Shown here piece after piece: positions 29,488 through 41,425 of a DNA stretch of 64,000 bases. The position numbers were made by a program, and so were the translations under genes. How positions within the stretch are numbered: position 1 is the first letter of the stretch; the number at the start of each line of letters is the position of its first letter. A model generated the notes under the pieces. The model saw only the letters and a list, made by a program, of their open reading frames with translations, was not told the origin of the DNA and ran no database searches. Source of the stretch: Vigna angularis (Eukaryota; Streptophyta; Magnoliopsida; Fabales; Fabaceae); assembly GCF_016808095.1 (NCBI RefSeq), contig NC_068971.1, positions 2,976,001-3,040,000 on the forward strand, given 5' to 3'.

Positions 29488-32154
29488 TGTAACACCAAAA
29501 TATTTTAAAAGGTATTACTGATAGTAGAGACTAAATTAATTTGATATCTCATATAAACAATCAAACTTTATTTCAATTACTCCAAAGTACAATACCAAAT
29601 TTACAAACTTTAAACAATATAGTCTTCATCAATGAAATTTCAACTTATAAGTTTTACACAACATAATCTTCCCAATACAAATTTATTCTTTTTACAAAAA
29701 TCCCTGAAAGTTTTTCCCCGCATCTCTCTCATCTCTAAGCTTTTTCAACCGCATCTGCAACATTATCTAATCACATATAACATGAGTTATATGATCATAG
29801 AACAAACAAATAAGGGTAAGCCAACCATATCATATCAATCATTAAACTTGAAATAAGAATAGTTCAATCATGTATTTCTACAATTACTAAAATATCATTA
29901 CCCCGATGTCGTTAATTCATCATTATCAAAATCATCTTCCTCAATTTCATAAACCTTAAAATTTTACCATGCTTACTCACGAAGCCTTATGGTCAGACCT
30001 CTCTCTGCCTGCTTCTATAAAACTTATGAACCACATATTTATGTCAAAGCCTTATGGTCAGACCACTTGCTGCCTGCTTTCATAAACCTCAGGTGTTACT
30101 TTGCTCATATCAAGCTCTCATGGTATAACCGAACATACTACTTCCCGTAGGAAACATCATTTCATAAGCAATAATTTCTTATATCCATTCCAACATTTCA
30201 TCAAATCAATATTTCATACCCTCTTATCCACTCCAACATTTCAACAAATCAACAATTCATAACCTCTTCTCCCCACAACTCAATCATGTTCATTCTCTAA
30301 TCATAATTTGACAATAACCTATTTTGGTGTCAATAAATTAAACATATTGCCAGATATCATACTTCATATTATAAACTCATTTTGACCATAACGAGTATAA
30401 CTCAACATATTTTCACCAATCAAAGATTCATAAATCAGTCAAAACATTTCAACATATCTTAGCAACTACGTATTAAAGTCTGAGCTCAATGTAACGATAA
30501 ATAAAATATATATGAACTTTTTACCATGATAACTTTATGCATCTACAATTGACTTATTTTATTTTATTTTCATCCTATTAGAGATCTTTCTTTACCCCAA
30601 TTGGTCACCGGAGAGGACCCAGATGTCTGAACGCATCAAACTCACCTTCGACGCCAACACATATGACTAGCCACAACTGACTGGACCAGGCCAGGGCTGC
30701 TCTATGATCAGGGATGTGCCAACTCAGGTTTTTAAGGTTCCTCTATCCTACCAACAAAGGGAGGTCCTTAATAATTAACAATTTATTTATTTAATTTATC
30801 TACCTTGTTTTCTTATGCTCTAAATCTAAAATGCCTAATTTTAATATTTTACTTCCTCTCACAACAACCTCAAACAGTATATGCATATCTATTTAATACC
30901 CATATACAAATTTATTACAGAACCCTTACTCCAAACCTTCCAACAAAATCAATTTCAGCCAACAAACTCATTCAATAAATTCATCACAATAAACATCCAT
31001 AATAGAATTCATACAAGATAATTATAAACAATTAACAAAAATAAAATATTACTATAAATGGTCATAGAAGAATACAATCATAAAAATAATCTTAATATAA
31101 AAATTCATGGGGAAACAAGAAGTTGAATCTGGCAGAGCCGGTTAGACAACTTCTAATCCATCCAAAAATACAATATAATTAAATAACAAGAACAATAACA
31201 TGTCTGGGGAAATAAGAAGTTGAATCTGGCAAAGCCGGTTAGACAACTTCTAATCCTTCCAAAAATGCAATAAAATACATAAGTAAAGCAATAAATAGTT
31301 TGGGGAAACAAGAAGTTGAATCTGGCAGAGCCGGTTAGACAACTTCTAATCCTTCCAAAAATGCAATAAAATAAATAAGTAATGAAATAAAAGTTTGGGG
31401 AAATAAGAAATTGAATCTGGCAGAGCCGGTTAGACAATTTCTAATCCTTCCAAAATACAATAAATAAAGGAAATAATAAAATGTTTGGGGAAACAAGAAA
31501 TTGAATCTGGCAGAGCCGGTTAGACAATTTCTAATCCTTCCAAGATACAAAAATAAACAACTAATAACATACAAATGGCATAACATAATCAACATCACAT
31601 TTTACAACTATCACACTTGGATATCAACACAAAAGTATACTCTCATTTAAAATTCAAGATCATACAGAAACAAAATATTCCATATTCAAGATTTAAGGTC
31701 AGACAAAAGAAAAATATAACATATTCAAGACTCAAGATAATACAAAAGGAATTACTCAAAGTTAGCTCCCCTTACCTCTATTACAGACTTAATCCCCTCG
31801 TCCTCTGAAAACTTCCAGAATATCCCCTTTGCAAAATTTGAAATTCTTCCAACTCTCTTCTCTCAAAAATTTTCTAAGTTCTTTGGTGTAAATTTTTCAG
31901 CCTCCCCCCTTGGCTATTTATAGCAAAAAAATTTACTATTCATTTTTTACTATTCATTTTAACTATTCATTATTTTATTCATTTTACTATTACAAAAATA
32001 ATTTTTTATTTGCAATTTGATAAATTCTGATCTCAAAGCTACGTGGAACACTTATCCTTTCCAAAAATGTTTTTTTTTATTTTTTTTTATTTTTACTATT
32101 CACATTTTACTATTCATTTTTTTTTAAATTACAAATATTTTCAAGGATCTTACA
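29488..32154 (-). repeat. 3' LTR of element C
   Basis: 2,667 bp. Contains a five-unit hairpin array at 31109-31541 and two copies of an AAGCCTTATGGTCAGACC / TGCCTGCTT repeat near 29980-30085; its partner LTR has an additional copy. Confidence 0.94.
31109..31541. repeat. Five-unit hairpin array in the 3' LTR of C
   Basis: Units contain AGAAGTTGAATCTGGCAGAG, CCGGTTAGA and CAACTTCT. In units 1-3 the arms are AGAAGTTG/CAACTTCT; in units 4-5 both arms change together to AGAAATTG/CAATTTCT, preserving pairing. Unit 2 has GGCAAAGCC in the inner loop. Confidence 0.92.
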
Positions 32155-32223
32155 ATCTCCCCAACAACAATTATTTTCGCCCTCGAAAATTATTTATTTA
32201 AACAAAGACTATTTAACAAAAGA

Positions 32224-35200
32224 TTACTTACAAAAGAGATATGGATATTCCTTTCTCATAAATTCTTCCAATTCCCAAGTCATTTCCTGTGTGTCTTCAT
32301 TCCAAAGTACTTTTACTGTGCTAATATCCTTCCCTCTTAGCTTTTTCATTTGAACATCTAGTATACGCACTGGTCCAACTTCCATTGTTAAATTTTCCTT
32401 GACCTGAATTTCATCAACTTCTAACACATGCTTTGGATCTGGAATATACTTCCTCAATTGGGATACATGAAAAACATTGTGCAACTTTGCCAATCCAGGT
32501 GGTAATGCTACCTCATAAGCCACTGGCCCAATCTTTTTGAGAATTTGATACGGTCCGAGAAATTTTGGTGTCAGTTTCCTCATCTTGATAGCTCTCCCGA
32601 CTCCTGTAGTTGGTGTTACTCGTAAGAATACATGATCTCCTTCTTCAAATTCTAACGGTCTTCTTCTTTTGTCGGCATATGACTTTTGTCTACTTTGAGT
32701 TGCTTTCATCCGATCTTGGATTAATTTTATTTTTTCTGTGGTTCGCTGTAATAGCTCGGGTCCTACTGTTAGTGCTTCCCCATCTTGAAACCAACACAAC
32801 GGGGTTCTACATCTTCTTCCATATAAAGCTTCATATGGTGGCATACCAATACTAGAATGATAACTGTTGTTGTAAGTAAATTCTACTAATGGTAGTATCT
32901 CATTCCAACTTCCAAGATGATCTAATACACAAGTTCTTAGCAAATCCTCCAAAGACTGAATAGTCCTTTCTGTTTGACCATCAGTCTAAGGGTGATAAGC
33001 CGAACTCATCCTCAACTGTGTTCCCAGAGCCTTCTGTAGCGTCTGCCAAAACCTTGAAGTAAACCTTGGATCTCTGTCTGACACAATGCTTGTAGGTATG
33101 CCATGCAACCTCACTACTTCTCCGATGTATAAATCCGTCAGCTTTTCTAGTGACATACGTTGATTAATGGGCAAAAAGTGAGCGCTTTTGGTTAGTCTAT
33201 CAACGATAACCCAGATGGAATCGTGACCTTTTGATGATTTTGGTAAATGTGTTACAAAGTCCATCGAAATACTGTCCCACTTCCATTGAGGAATGTCTAA
33301 CTGTCGTAACATCCCTCCCGGTTTTTGATGCTCCACTTTTGCCTTCTGACACACCAAGCAGGCTGCTACAAACTCGGCCACATCCCTCTTCATCCCATTC
33401 CACCAAAATGACTCTTTCAGGTCCTTATACATCTTAGTCATACCTGGATGTATGCTAAGACGACTTTTATGGCCTTCGTCTAAAATTAAATGTTTTAATT
33501 CACTCTTTGTAGGTATACACACTCTGTTCTTAAATCGAAGAATGCCATCTTTACTTAGAACAAACTCCTTAGCTTGATCGGTGTCCAACAACCTGATCTT
33601 TTGCTACAACTCTTGATCCATCCACTGCTCAACCTTCACTTGTTCTAAGAAGTCACTAGTGATTACTAAATGACCACACCATATATGATCTGGGTTTAAC
33701 TGCAACCCCAAGTTCATATCACGTAACTTTTCTAACAGTTCTAATTCCTTCACCATCATTGTTGTTATGTGAGCTTGTCTCCTACTCAATGCATCTGCCA
33801 CCACATTGGCTTTTCCTGGGTGATATAAAAGCTCGAAATCATAGTCCTTCATATATTCCATCCATCTTCTTTGTCGCATGTTCAGCTCCTTTTGATCGAA
33901 CAAATACTTTAGACTCTTATGGTCACTAAAAACTTGGAAACTTGCCCCATAGAGGTAGTGTCTCCATGTCTTTAATGCAAATACTACTGCTGCAAGTTCT
34001 ATGTCATGCGTTGGGTAGTTCTTCTCATGCGCCTTTAGCTGCCTAGATGCATAAGCTACAGGTCTCCTTCCTTGCATTAGGACGCACCCCAATCCTTGAT
34101 ATGACGCATCGCAGTACACCTCAAAAGATTTGCTAGAGTCTGGAATGATTAATACTGGTGCTGACGTTAGTCGTTGCTTCATATCCTCAAAATTGGCTTC
34201 GCACTTGTCAGTCCACAGAAATGGTTGATCTTTACGAGTTAACTGAGTTAGAGGACCTACAATCTTGGAAAACCCTTCAACAAAACGTCGGTAATAACCG
34301 GGTAATCCTACAAAACTTCGTACTTCAGTTACAGTTTTCGGCCGCTCCCACTTTAGCACAGCTTCCACCTTTGCTGGATCCACTGAGATTCCTTGAGCAG
34401 AAATCACATGACCCAAAAATTGTACTTTCTCTATCCAGAACTCACACTTTGACAGTTTCCCATACAGTTGATGTTTTCTTAAAATTTCCAACGCCACCCT
34501 CAAGTGTTCTGCATGCTTTTCCTTATTCTCTGAATAAATAAGAATATCGTCTATAAATACTACCACGAACTTATCTAAACATGACCGAAATATTCTGTTC
34601 ATGTAGTCCATAAAAATCGCTGGAGCATTCGTCACGCCAAACGGCATTACCACGTACTCAAAGTGTCCGTAGCGAGATCTGAAAGCCGTCTTTTGCACAT
34701 CTTCCGTCTTGACAAGAATCTGATGGTACCCAGATCTGAGATCAATTTTTGAAAACACATATGCTCCCCTCAACTGATCTAATAGATCATCGATTCTTGG
34801 TAAATGATATTTGTTCTTTATTGTAACCTTGTTCAGCTGTCGATAATCCACGCACAACCTTGAACTTCCATCCTTCTTCTTCACCAGCAATACAGGAGCT
34901 CCCCATGGAGACTCACTTGGACGGATAAACTTCTTCTCCAGCAGATCTTCGATTTGCTTTTTCAACTCTACTAGTTCGGCAGGAGCCATTCTGTATGGAG
35001 CCATAGAAACCGGGCCAGCTCCGGGCACTAGATCTATTGTGAAATCGATCTCTCGACTAGGTGGTAAACCTGGTACTTCTTCTGGAAAAACATCAACATA
35101 TTCTTCTACCACAGGTATTCCGATGATTTGTTCTTCAGTATTCTCTCTTTTCTCCTGAGCTAACATCACATAGCAGGTAGCTCCATCTTTGATATCCTTC

Positions 35201-36462
35201 GCAACGACTCGAGTTGAACTTAGTTCTAAATCGTTCAAATTTAGAAACTCTATCTTTTGTTTCCCACAGTCAATAAGAACGTGATTGGCAGTCAACCAAT
35301 CCATTCCCAAAATAATGTCTAGATTTTGAAGGGGTAAGCAGATCAAGTTCACTTTGAACTTGCGTCCTGCAATTTGGATTGGGCATCCGACACAGACTGA
35401 ACTGGTCGTAACTGGTCCCGATGTTGGTGTAGAAACTACTAATTCACACCCTAGGTCAAGCATCGGTAATCCGAGTCTTTCTAAACATGCTAGGGATATA
35501 AAGGAGTGTGTGGCTCCAGAGTCAAACAAAACATATACGCATTCTCCTAACAACATACAGGTGTGTAAGATTAATGTACCTGGCTTAGTAGCCTCTTCTC
35601 CAGACATTGCGAATACTCTTCCTGTTGCCCGGGGCTTTACTTCAGCAGAATCTTGTTGTTGTGGTTCTCCCATCTTCTTTTTCTTTGGACAAACATTAGC
35701 AAAGTGTCCCGGATCATTGCAGATGAAACATCTCTTCCCTTCAACTTTTTCCCCAATAAGTTTAGGGCAGTCACGTCTGAAATTTGCCCCTCCACACTCA
35801 AAACACTTCACTGTTCCCCGATATGATAATTGTGGTTTTTCATAAGGTTTTTTGTTGAATTTCATTGAAGATTCTCCCTTTGCAAGTCTGGAAACTCTAC
35901 TTGGATCAAACTCCAACAATTCTATCATTCTGGCTTTCTCTACCAATGCTGGAAACTCTTGTATTTCCAATGGCATAAGTACCTTCTTCAGTTCATGCCT
36001 TAGTCCTCCCTCGAATTTTCGACATCTCCATTCTTCTGTGATATTCTGAGTATAAAACCTCGAGAGATAATTAAATTTTACTACGTACTCTTGTACTGAT
36101 AACCTCCTTTGTTGTAAGGTCAGAAACTCCGCCTCCCTTGCAAATTTTGCACTGTTTGGAAAATATTTTTCCAAGAACCTTATCTTAAAGTTCTCCCAAT
36201 TCGCAGCCTCACCACGAACCGTCATCAACTGTTGCATACTTTCCCACCAATATTCAGCCTCACCCACCAAAAGAAATAATGCATAAGTTAATTTTTGTTC
36301 TTCTGAGCAAGTTATTACCCGAAAAATCTTCTCGTTCTGCCTTAGCCAAGAGTCAGCCTCATCAGGAGTAGCCTCCCCATTAAATTTAGTTGGATCATGC
36401 CTTAAGAAGTCATTCAAGCTAGAATGATTTTGAGGTACTTGATCAACTTGTTGTTGCTGCAT
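32224..36462 (-). pseudogene. Gag-pol polyprotein of element C, one frame with two stop codons
   Basis: 1,413 codons in one frame from the ATG at 36462. Gag has WWESM and [12 protein letters not shown], then zinc knuckles [13 protein letters not shown] (a normal Gly-His replaced by Ala-Asn) and [14 protein letters not shown]. Protease: [12 protein letters not shown]. Reverse transcriptase: [20 protein letters not shown] and [13 protein letters not shown]. RNase [15 protein letters not shown] and [15 protein letters not shown] at 33604 separates integrase ([44 protein letters not shown]); a second TAG at 32986 lies just before TDGQTERTIQ. The tail has GPYQILKKIG and the chromodomain-like VKVLWNEDTQEMTWELEEFM. 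Only these two codons visibly disable it. Confidence 0.93.
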
Positions 36463-36620
36463 CTTTGTCGAGTTTAAATGATTTCTTCAAAAAGGTAACA
36501 ATACAATTTAGCATATGATATCAATTTCCTCCAATAGTCATTTTCATCATAACAATTAATAGTTTTACTAAGAATAATAATTTCACTCCCCATAGTCCCA
36601 AAATACTTTCGAAAACCATT

Positions 36621-36632
36621 GCTCTGATACCA
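36621..36632 (-). other. Primer binding site of element C
   Basis: Complement reads TGGTATCAGAGC, matching the 3' end of initiator-methionine tRNA, three bases inside the 5' LTR boundary. Confidence 0.88.
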
Positions 36633-36635
36633 TAA

Positions 36636-39355
36636 TGTAACACCCAAATATTTAAAAAGGTATTACTGATAGTAGAGACTAAATTAATTTGATATCTCAT
36701 ATAAACAATCAAACTTTATTTCAATTACTCCAAAGTACAATACCAAATTTACAAACTTTAAACAATATAGTCTTCATCAATGAAATTTCAACTTATAAGT
36801 TTTACACAACATAATCTTCCCAATACAAATTTATTCTTTTTACAAAAATCCCTGAAAGTTTTTCCCCGCATCTCTCTCATCTCTAAGCTTTTTCAACCGC
36901 ATCTGCAACATTATCTAATCACATATAACATGAGTTATATGATCATAGAACAAACAAATAAGGGTAAACCAACCATATCATATCAATCATTAAACTTGAA
37001 ATAAGAATAGTTCAATCATGTATTTCTACAATTACTAAAATATCATTACCCCGATGTCGTTAATTCATCATTATCAAAATCATCTTCCTCAATTTCATAA
37101 ACCTTACAATTTTACCATGCTTACTCACGAAGCCTTATGGTCAGACCGCTCTCTGCCTGCTTCCTTAAGCCTCACCGGTATACTATGTCTTACTCTATGA
37201 AGCCTTATGGTCAGACCTCTCTCTGCCTGCTTCTATAAAACTTATGAACCACATATTTATGTCAAAGCCTTATGGTCAGACCACTTGCTGCCTGCTTTCA
37301 TAAACCTCAGGTGTTACTTTGCTCATATCAAGCTCTCATGGTATAACCGAACATACTACTTCCCGTAGGAAACATCATTTCATAAGCAATAATTTCTTAT
37401 ATCCATTCCAACATTTCATCAAATCAATATTTCATACCCTCTTATCCACTCCAACATTTCAACAAATCAACAATTCATAACCTCTTCTCCCCATAACTCA
37501 ATCATGTTCATTCTCTAATCATAATTTGACAATAACCTATTTTGGTGTCAATAAATTAAACATATTGCCAGATATCATACTTCATATTATAAACTCATTT
37601 TGACCATAACGAGTATAACTCAACATATTTTCACCAATCAAAGATTCATAAATCAGTCAAAACATTTCAACATATCTTAGCAACTACGTATTAAAGTCTG
37701 AGCTCAATGTAACGATAAATAAAATATATATGAACTTTTTACCATGATAACTTTATGCATCTACAATTGACTTATTTTATTTTATTTTCATCCTATTAGA
37801 GATCTTTCTTTACCCCAATTGGTCACCGGAGAGGACCCAGATGTCTGAACGCATCAAACTCACCTTCGACGCCAACACATATGACTAGTCACAACTGACT
37901 GGACCAGGCCAGGGCTGCTCTATGATCAGGGATGTGCCAACTCAGGTTTTTAAGGTTCCTCTATCCTACCAACAAAGGGAGGTCCTTAATAATTAACAAT
38001 TTATTTATTTAATTTATCTACCTTGTTTTCTTATGCTCTAAATCTAAAATGCCTAATTTTAATATTTTACTTCCTCTCACAACAACCTCAAACAGTATAT
38101 GCATATCTATTTAATACCCATATACAAATTTATTACAGAACCCTTACTCCAAACCTTCCAACAAAATCAATTTCAGCCAACAAACTCATTCAATAAATTC
38201 ATCACAATAAACATCCATAATAGAATTCATACAAGATAATTATAAACAATTAACAAAAATAAAATATTACTATAAATGGTCATAGAAGAATACAATCATA
38301 AAAATAATCTTAATATAAAAATTCATGGGGAAACAAGAAGTTGAATCTGGCAGAGCCGGTTAGACAACTTCTAATCCATCCAAAAATACAATATAATTAA
38401 ATAACAAGAACAATAACATGTCTGGGGAAATAAGAAGTTGAATCTGGCAAAGCCGGTTAGACAACTTCTAATCCTTCCAAAAATGCAATAAAATACATAA
38501 GTAAAGCAATAAATAGTTTGGGGAAACAAGAAGTTGAATCTGGCAGAGCCGGTTAGACAACTTCTAATCCTTCCAAAAATGCAATAAAATAAATAAGTAA
38601 AGAAATAAAAGTTTGGGGAAATAAGAAATTGAATCTGGCAGAGCCGGTTAGACAATTTCTAATCCTTCCAAAATACAATAAATAAAGGAAACAATAAAAT
38701 GTTTGGGGAAACAAGAAATTGAATCTGGCAGAGCCGGTTAGACAATTTCTAATCCTTCCAAGATACAAAAATAAACAACTAATAACATACAAATGGCATA
38801 ACATAATCAACATCACATTTTACAACTATCACACTTGGATATCAACACAAAAGTATACTCTCATTTAAAATTCAAGATCATACAGAAACAAAATATTCCA
38901 TATTCAAGATTTAAGGTCAGACAAAAGAAAAATATAACATATTCAAGACTCAAGATAATACAAAAGGAATTACTCAAAGTTAGCTCCCCTTACCTCTATT
39001 ACAGACTTAATCCCCTCGTCCTCTGAAAACTTCCAGAATATCCCCTTTGCAAAATTTGAAATTCTTCCAACTCTCTTCTCTCAAAAATTTTCTAAGTTCT
39101 TTGGTGTAAATTTTTCAGCCTCCTCCCTTGGTTATTTATAGCAAAAAAATTTACTATTCATTTTACCTATTCATTATTTTATTCATTTTACTATTACAAA
39201 AATAATTTTTTATTTGCAATTTGATAAATTCTATCTCAAAGCTACGTGGAACACTTATGCTTTCCAAAATTTTTTTTTTATTTTTTTTTATTTTTACTAT
39301 TCACATTTTACTATTCATTTTTTTTTAAATTACAAATATTTTCAAGGATCTTACA
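36636..39355 (-). repeat. 5' LTR of element C
   Basis: 2,720 bp. It differs from the 3' LTR mainly by an extra ~66-bp unit around 37130-37200 containing AAGCCTTATGGTCAGACC. A probable TATA box (complement TATAAATAAC, 39131-39140) precedes a hairpin array at 38327-38759 on the sense strand. Confidence 0.94.
38327..38759. repeat. Five-unit hairpin array in the 5' LTR of C
   Basis: Same arrangement as 31109-31541, including the paired change of both arms in units 4 and 5. The unit period is about 85-95 bp with AT-rich spacers of varying length. Confidence 0.92.
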
Positions 39356-40436
39356 CATAATATTATCATGGTAAAAATTTCATATATATTTTATTTATCA
39401 TTACATTGAGCCCAGACTTTAATATGTAGTTCCTACGATATGTTGATATATTTTGGTTGATCCATGATCTTTGTTTGGTGAAAATATGTTGAGTTATACT
39501 CGTTATGGGAAAAATGAGTTTATAATATGAAGCATGATATATGGCAATATGTTTAATTTATTGATACCAAAACGGGTTATTATGAATTCATGATTAAAGA
39601 ATGAACATGATTGAGTTAGGTGGATAAGAGGGTATGAATTGTTGGTTTTATGAAATGTTGGAGTGGATATGAGAAATCATTACTTATGAAATGATGTTTA
39701 CTACCGGGAGTAGTGTGTTCGAGTTATACCATGAGAGTTTGGTATGAGCAACGTAACACCTGAGGTTTATGAAAGCAGGCAGAAAGTGGTCTGACCATAA
39801 GGCTTTGACATAAACATATGATTCGTAAGTTATATAGAAGCAGGCAGAGAGGGGTCTGACCATAAGGCTTCAGAAAGTAAGACATAGTATATAAGTGAGG
39901 CTTAAGGAAGCAGGCAGAGAGCGGTCGGACCATAAGGCTTCATGAGTAAGCATGGTACACTTGTAAGATTTATGGAAATGGAAAAGATGATTTTGATAAT
40001 GATGAATTAATGACATCGGAATAATGATATTTTATCAATTGCAGAAATACATGATTATAATATTTTTATTACAAGTTTAATGATTTTATGATATGGTTGG
40101 CTTACCCTTATTTGTTTGTACTATGATCATATAACTCATGTTATATGTGATTAGATAATGTTGCAGATGCGGTTGAAAAAGTTAGAGATGAGAGAGATGC
40201 GGGGAAAAACTTTCAGGGATTTTTGTAAAAAGAATAAATTTGTATTGGGAAGATTATGTTGTGTAAAACTTATAAGTTGAAATTTCAATGGTGAAGACTA
40301 TATTGTTAAAGTGTGTAAGTTTGGTATTGTACTTTGGAGTAATTGAAATAAAGTTTGATTGTTTATATGAGATATCAAATTAATTTAGTCTCTACTATCA
40401 GTAATACCCTTTAAAATATTAGGGTGTTACACTGTT

Positions 40437-41420
40437 AACACTTTTTCCCCTTCTTGAAACCAACACAATGGCATTTGGCATTTCCTACCGTACAGAGCTT
40501 CAAAGGGAGCCATTCCTATGCTGGCTTGGAAACTATTGTTGTAGGTGAACTCTACTAAAGGTAAGACTTCATCCCAAACGCCCATGTGATCTAGGACACA
40601 CGTCCTCAATAAGTCTTCAAGCGTCTGGATGGTTCTCTCGGACTGGCCATCCGTCTGAGGATGATAAGCCGAGCTCATATGTAGCTTGCTACCAAGCTCA
40701 CTTTGTAATGATCGCCAGAACCGAGAAGTAAATCTCGTGTCTCGGTCTGAAACAATGCTAGACGGAACTCCATGTAGACGAACAATTTCTTTGATGTAAA
40801 GCTTAGCCAGGTTCGTCATGGACATCTTCAGATTGACTACTAGGAAATGGGCACTCTTCGTCAGTCGATCTATAATTACCCATACGAAATCATGATTTCT
40901 GACCGTTCGAGGTAAGTGTGTCACGAAGTCCATTGCAATGCCGTCCCACTTCCATTCCGGAATCTCTAACTGCTGAAGTAGACCGCCTGGCCTTTGATGT
41001 TCAGCCTTGGCTCGTTGACACGTTAAGCATGATGTCACAAAACGAGCGACATCACTCTTCATTCCCGGCCACCAGAAAGATTTCCTGAGGTCTTGATACA
41101 TCTTAGTCATACCAGGGTGTATGCTAAGACGACTGTGGTGTCCTTCCTCAAGAATCATCCTTTTCAACTCACCATCATTCGGAATGCACGTCCTACCCAT
41201 GTATCGTAGACAACCATCTGTTCCAGTGTTGAACTCCTTGGCCTGATCTGTACCGAGTGCGTTCAAGATCTTCACCAACTCTTCGTCTTCTCGCTGCTTC
41301 ATTCTGATCCGGTCAAATACGTCACTGGAAATTCTAAGAGCACAGCATTTAATAACATTCGGTTCCAAGTCGAACTGTAACCTTAGATCTCTAAAGCTCT
41401 CCACCAAACTTAACTCTCGG
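40437..41420 (-). pseudogene. Integrase of element A, cut on both sides by insertions
   Basis: Minus-strand frame with the HHCC zinc site ([23 protein letters not shown]), the catalytic core ([40 protein letters not shown]) and [16 protein letters not shown]. It is open throughout. Upstream it is interrupted by G at 41426, downstream by B at 40431; the missing tail lies at 27350-27894. Between the two insertions the copy shows no stop of its own. Confidence 0.92.
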
Positions 41421-41425
41421 ACCAT

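Larger units (their letters stand above)
29488..39355 (-). mobile_element. Complete Ty3/gypsy chromovirus element C nested in solo LTR B
   Basis: LTRs at 29488-32154 (2,667 bp) and 36636-39355 (2,720 bp), TGTAACACC...GATCTTACA on the plus strand. Target duplication CATAA is perfect (29483-29487, 39356-39360). The minus-strand primer site TGGTATCAGAGC is at 36621-36632; the purine tract is the complement of ATCTCCCC at 32155-32162. One long gag-pol frame (36462-32224) is broken only by two stops. The LTRs are nearly identical apart from one extra ~66-bp unit. It is the youngest insertion in its line of nesting (A, then B, then C). Confidence 0.95.
27900..40431 (+). mobile_element. Solo LTR B inserted in element A and split by element C
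   Basis: B begins TGTAAGATCCTTG at 27900 and ends GGTGTTACA at 40431, flanked by CTGTT duplications (27895-27899, 40432-40436). Removing C and its duplicated target leaves 2,659 bp (27900-29487 plus 39361-40431). This matches the LTR of C over its whole length but in opposite orientation, so B is a solo LTR of the same family. A solo LTR normally arises by recombination between the two LTRs of a full insertion. Confidence 0.92.

Noticed and set aside
31109..31541. Array of regularly spaced palindromic repeats resembling a CRISPR array
   Set aside because: The sequence is nuclear plant DNA, the spacers are AT-rich and similar to one another, no cas genes exist, and identical arrays occur in each LTR of the same family.
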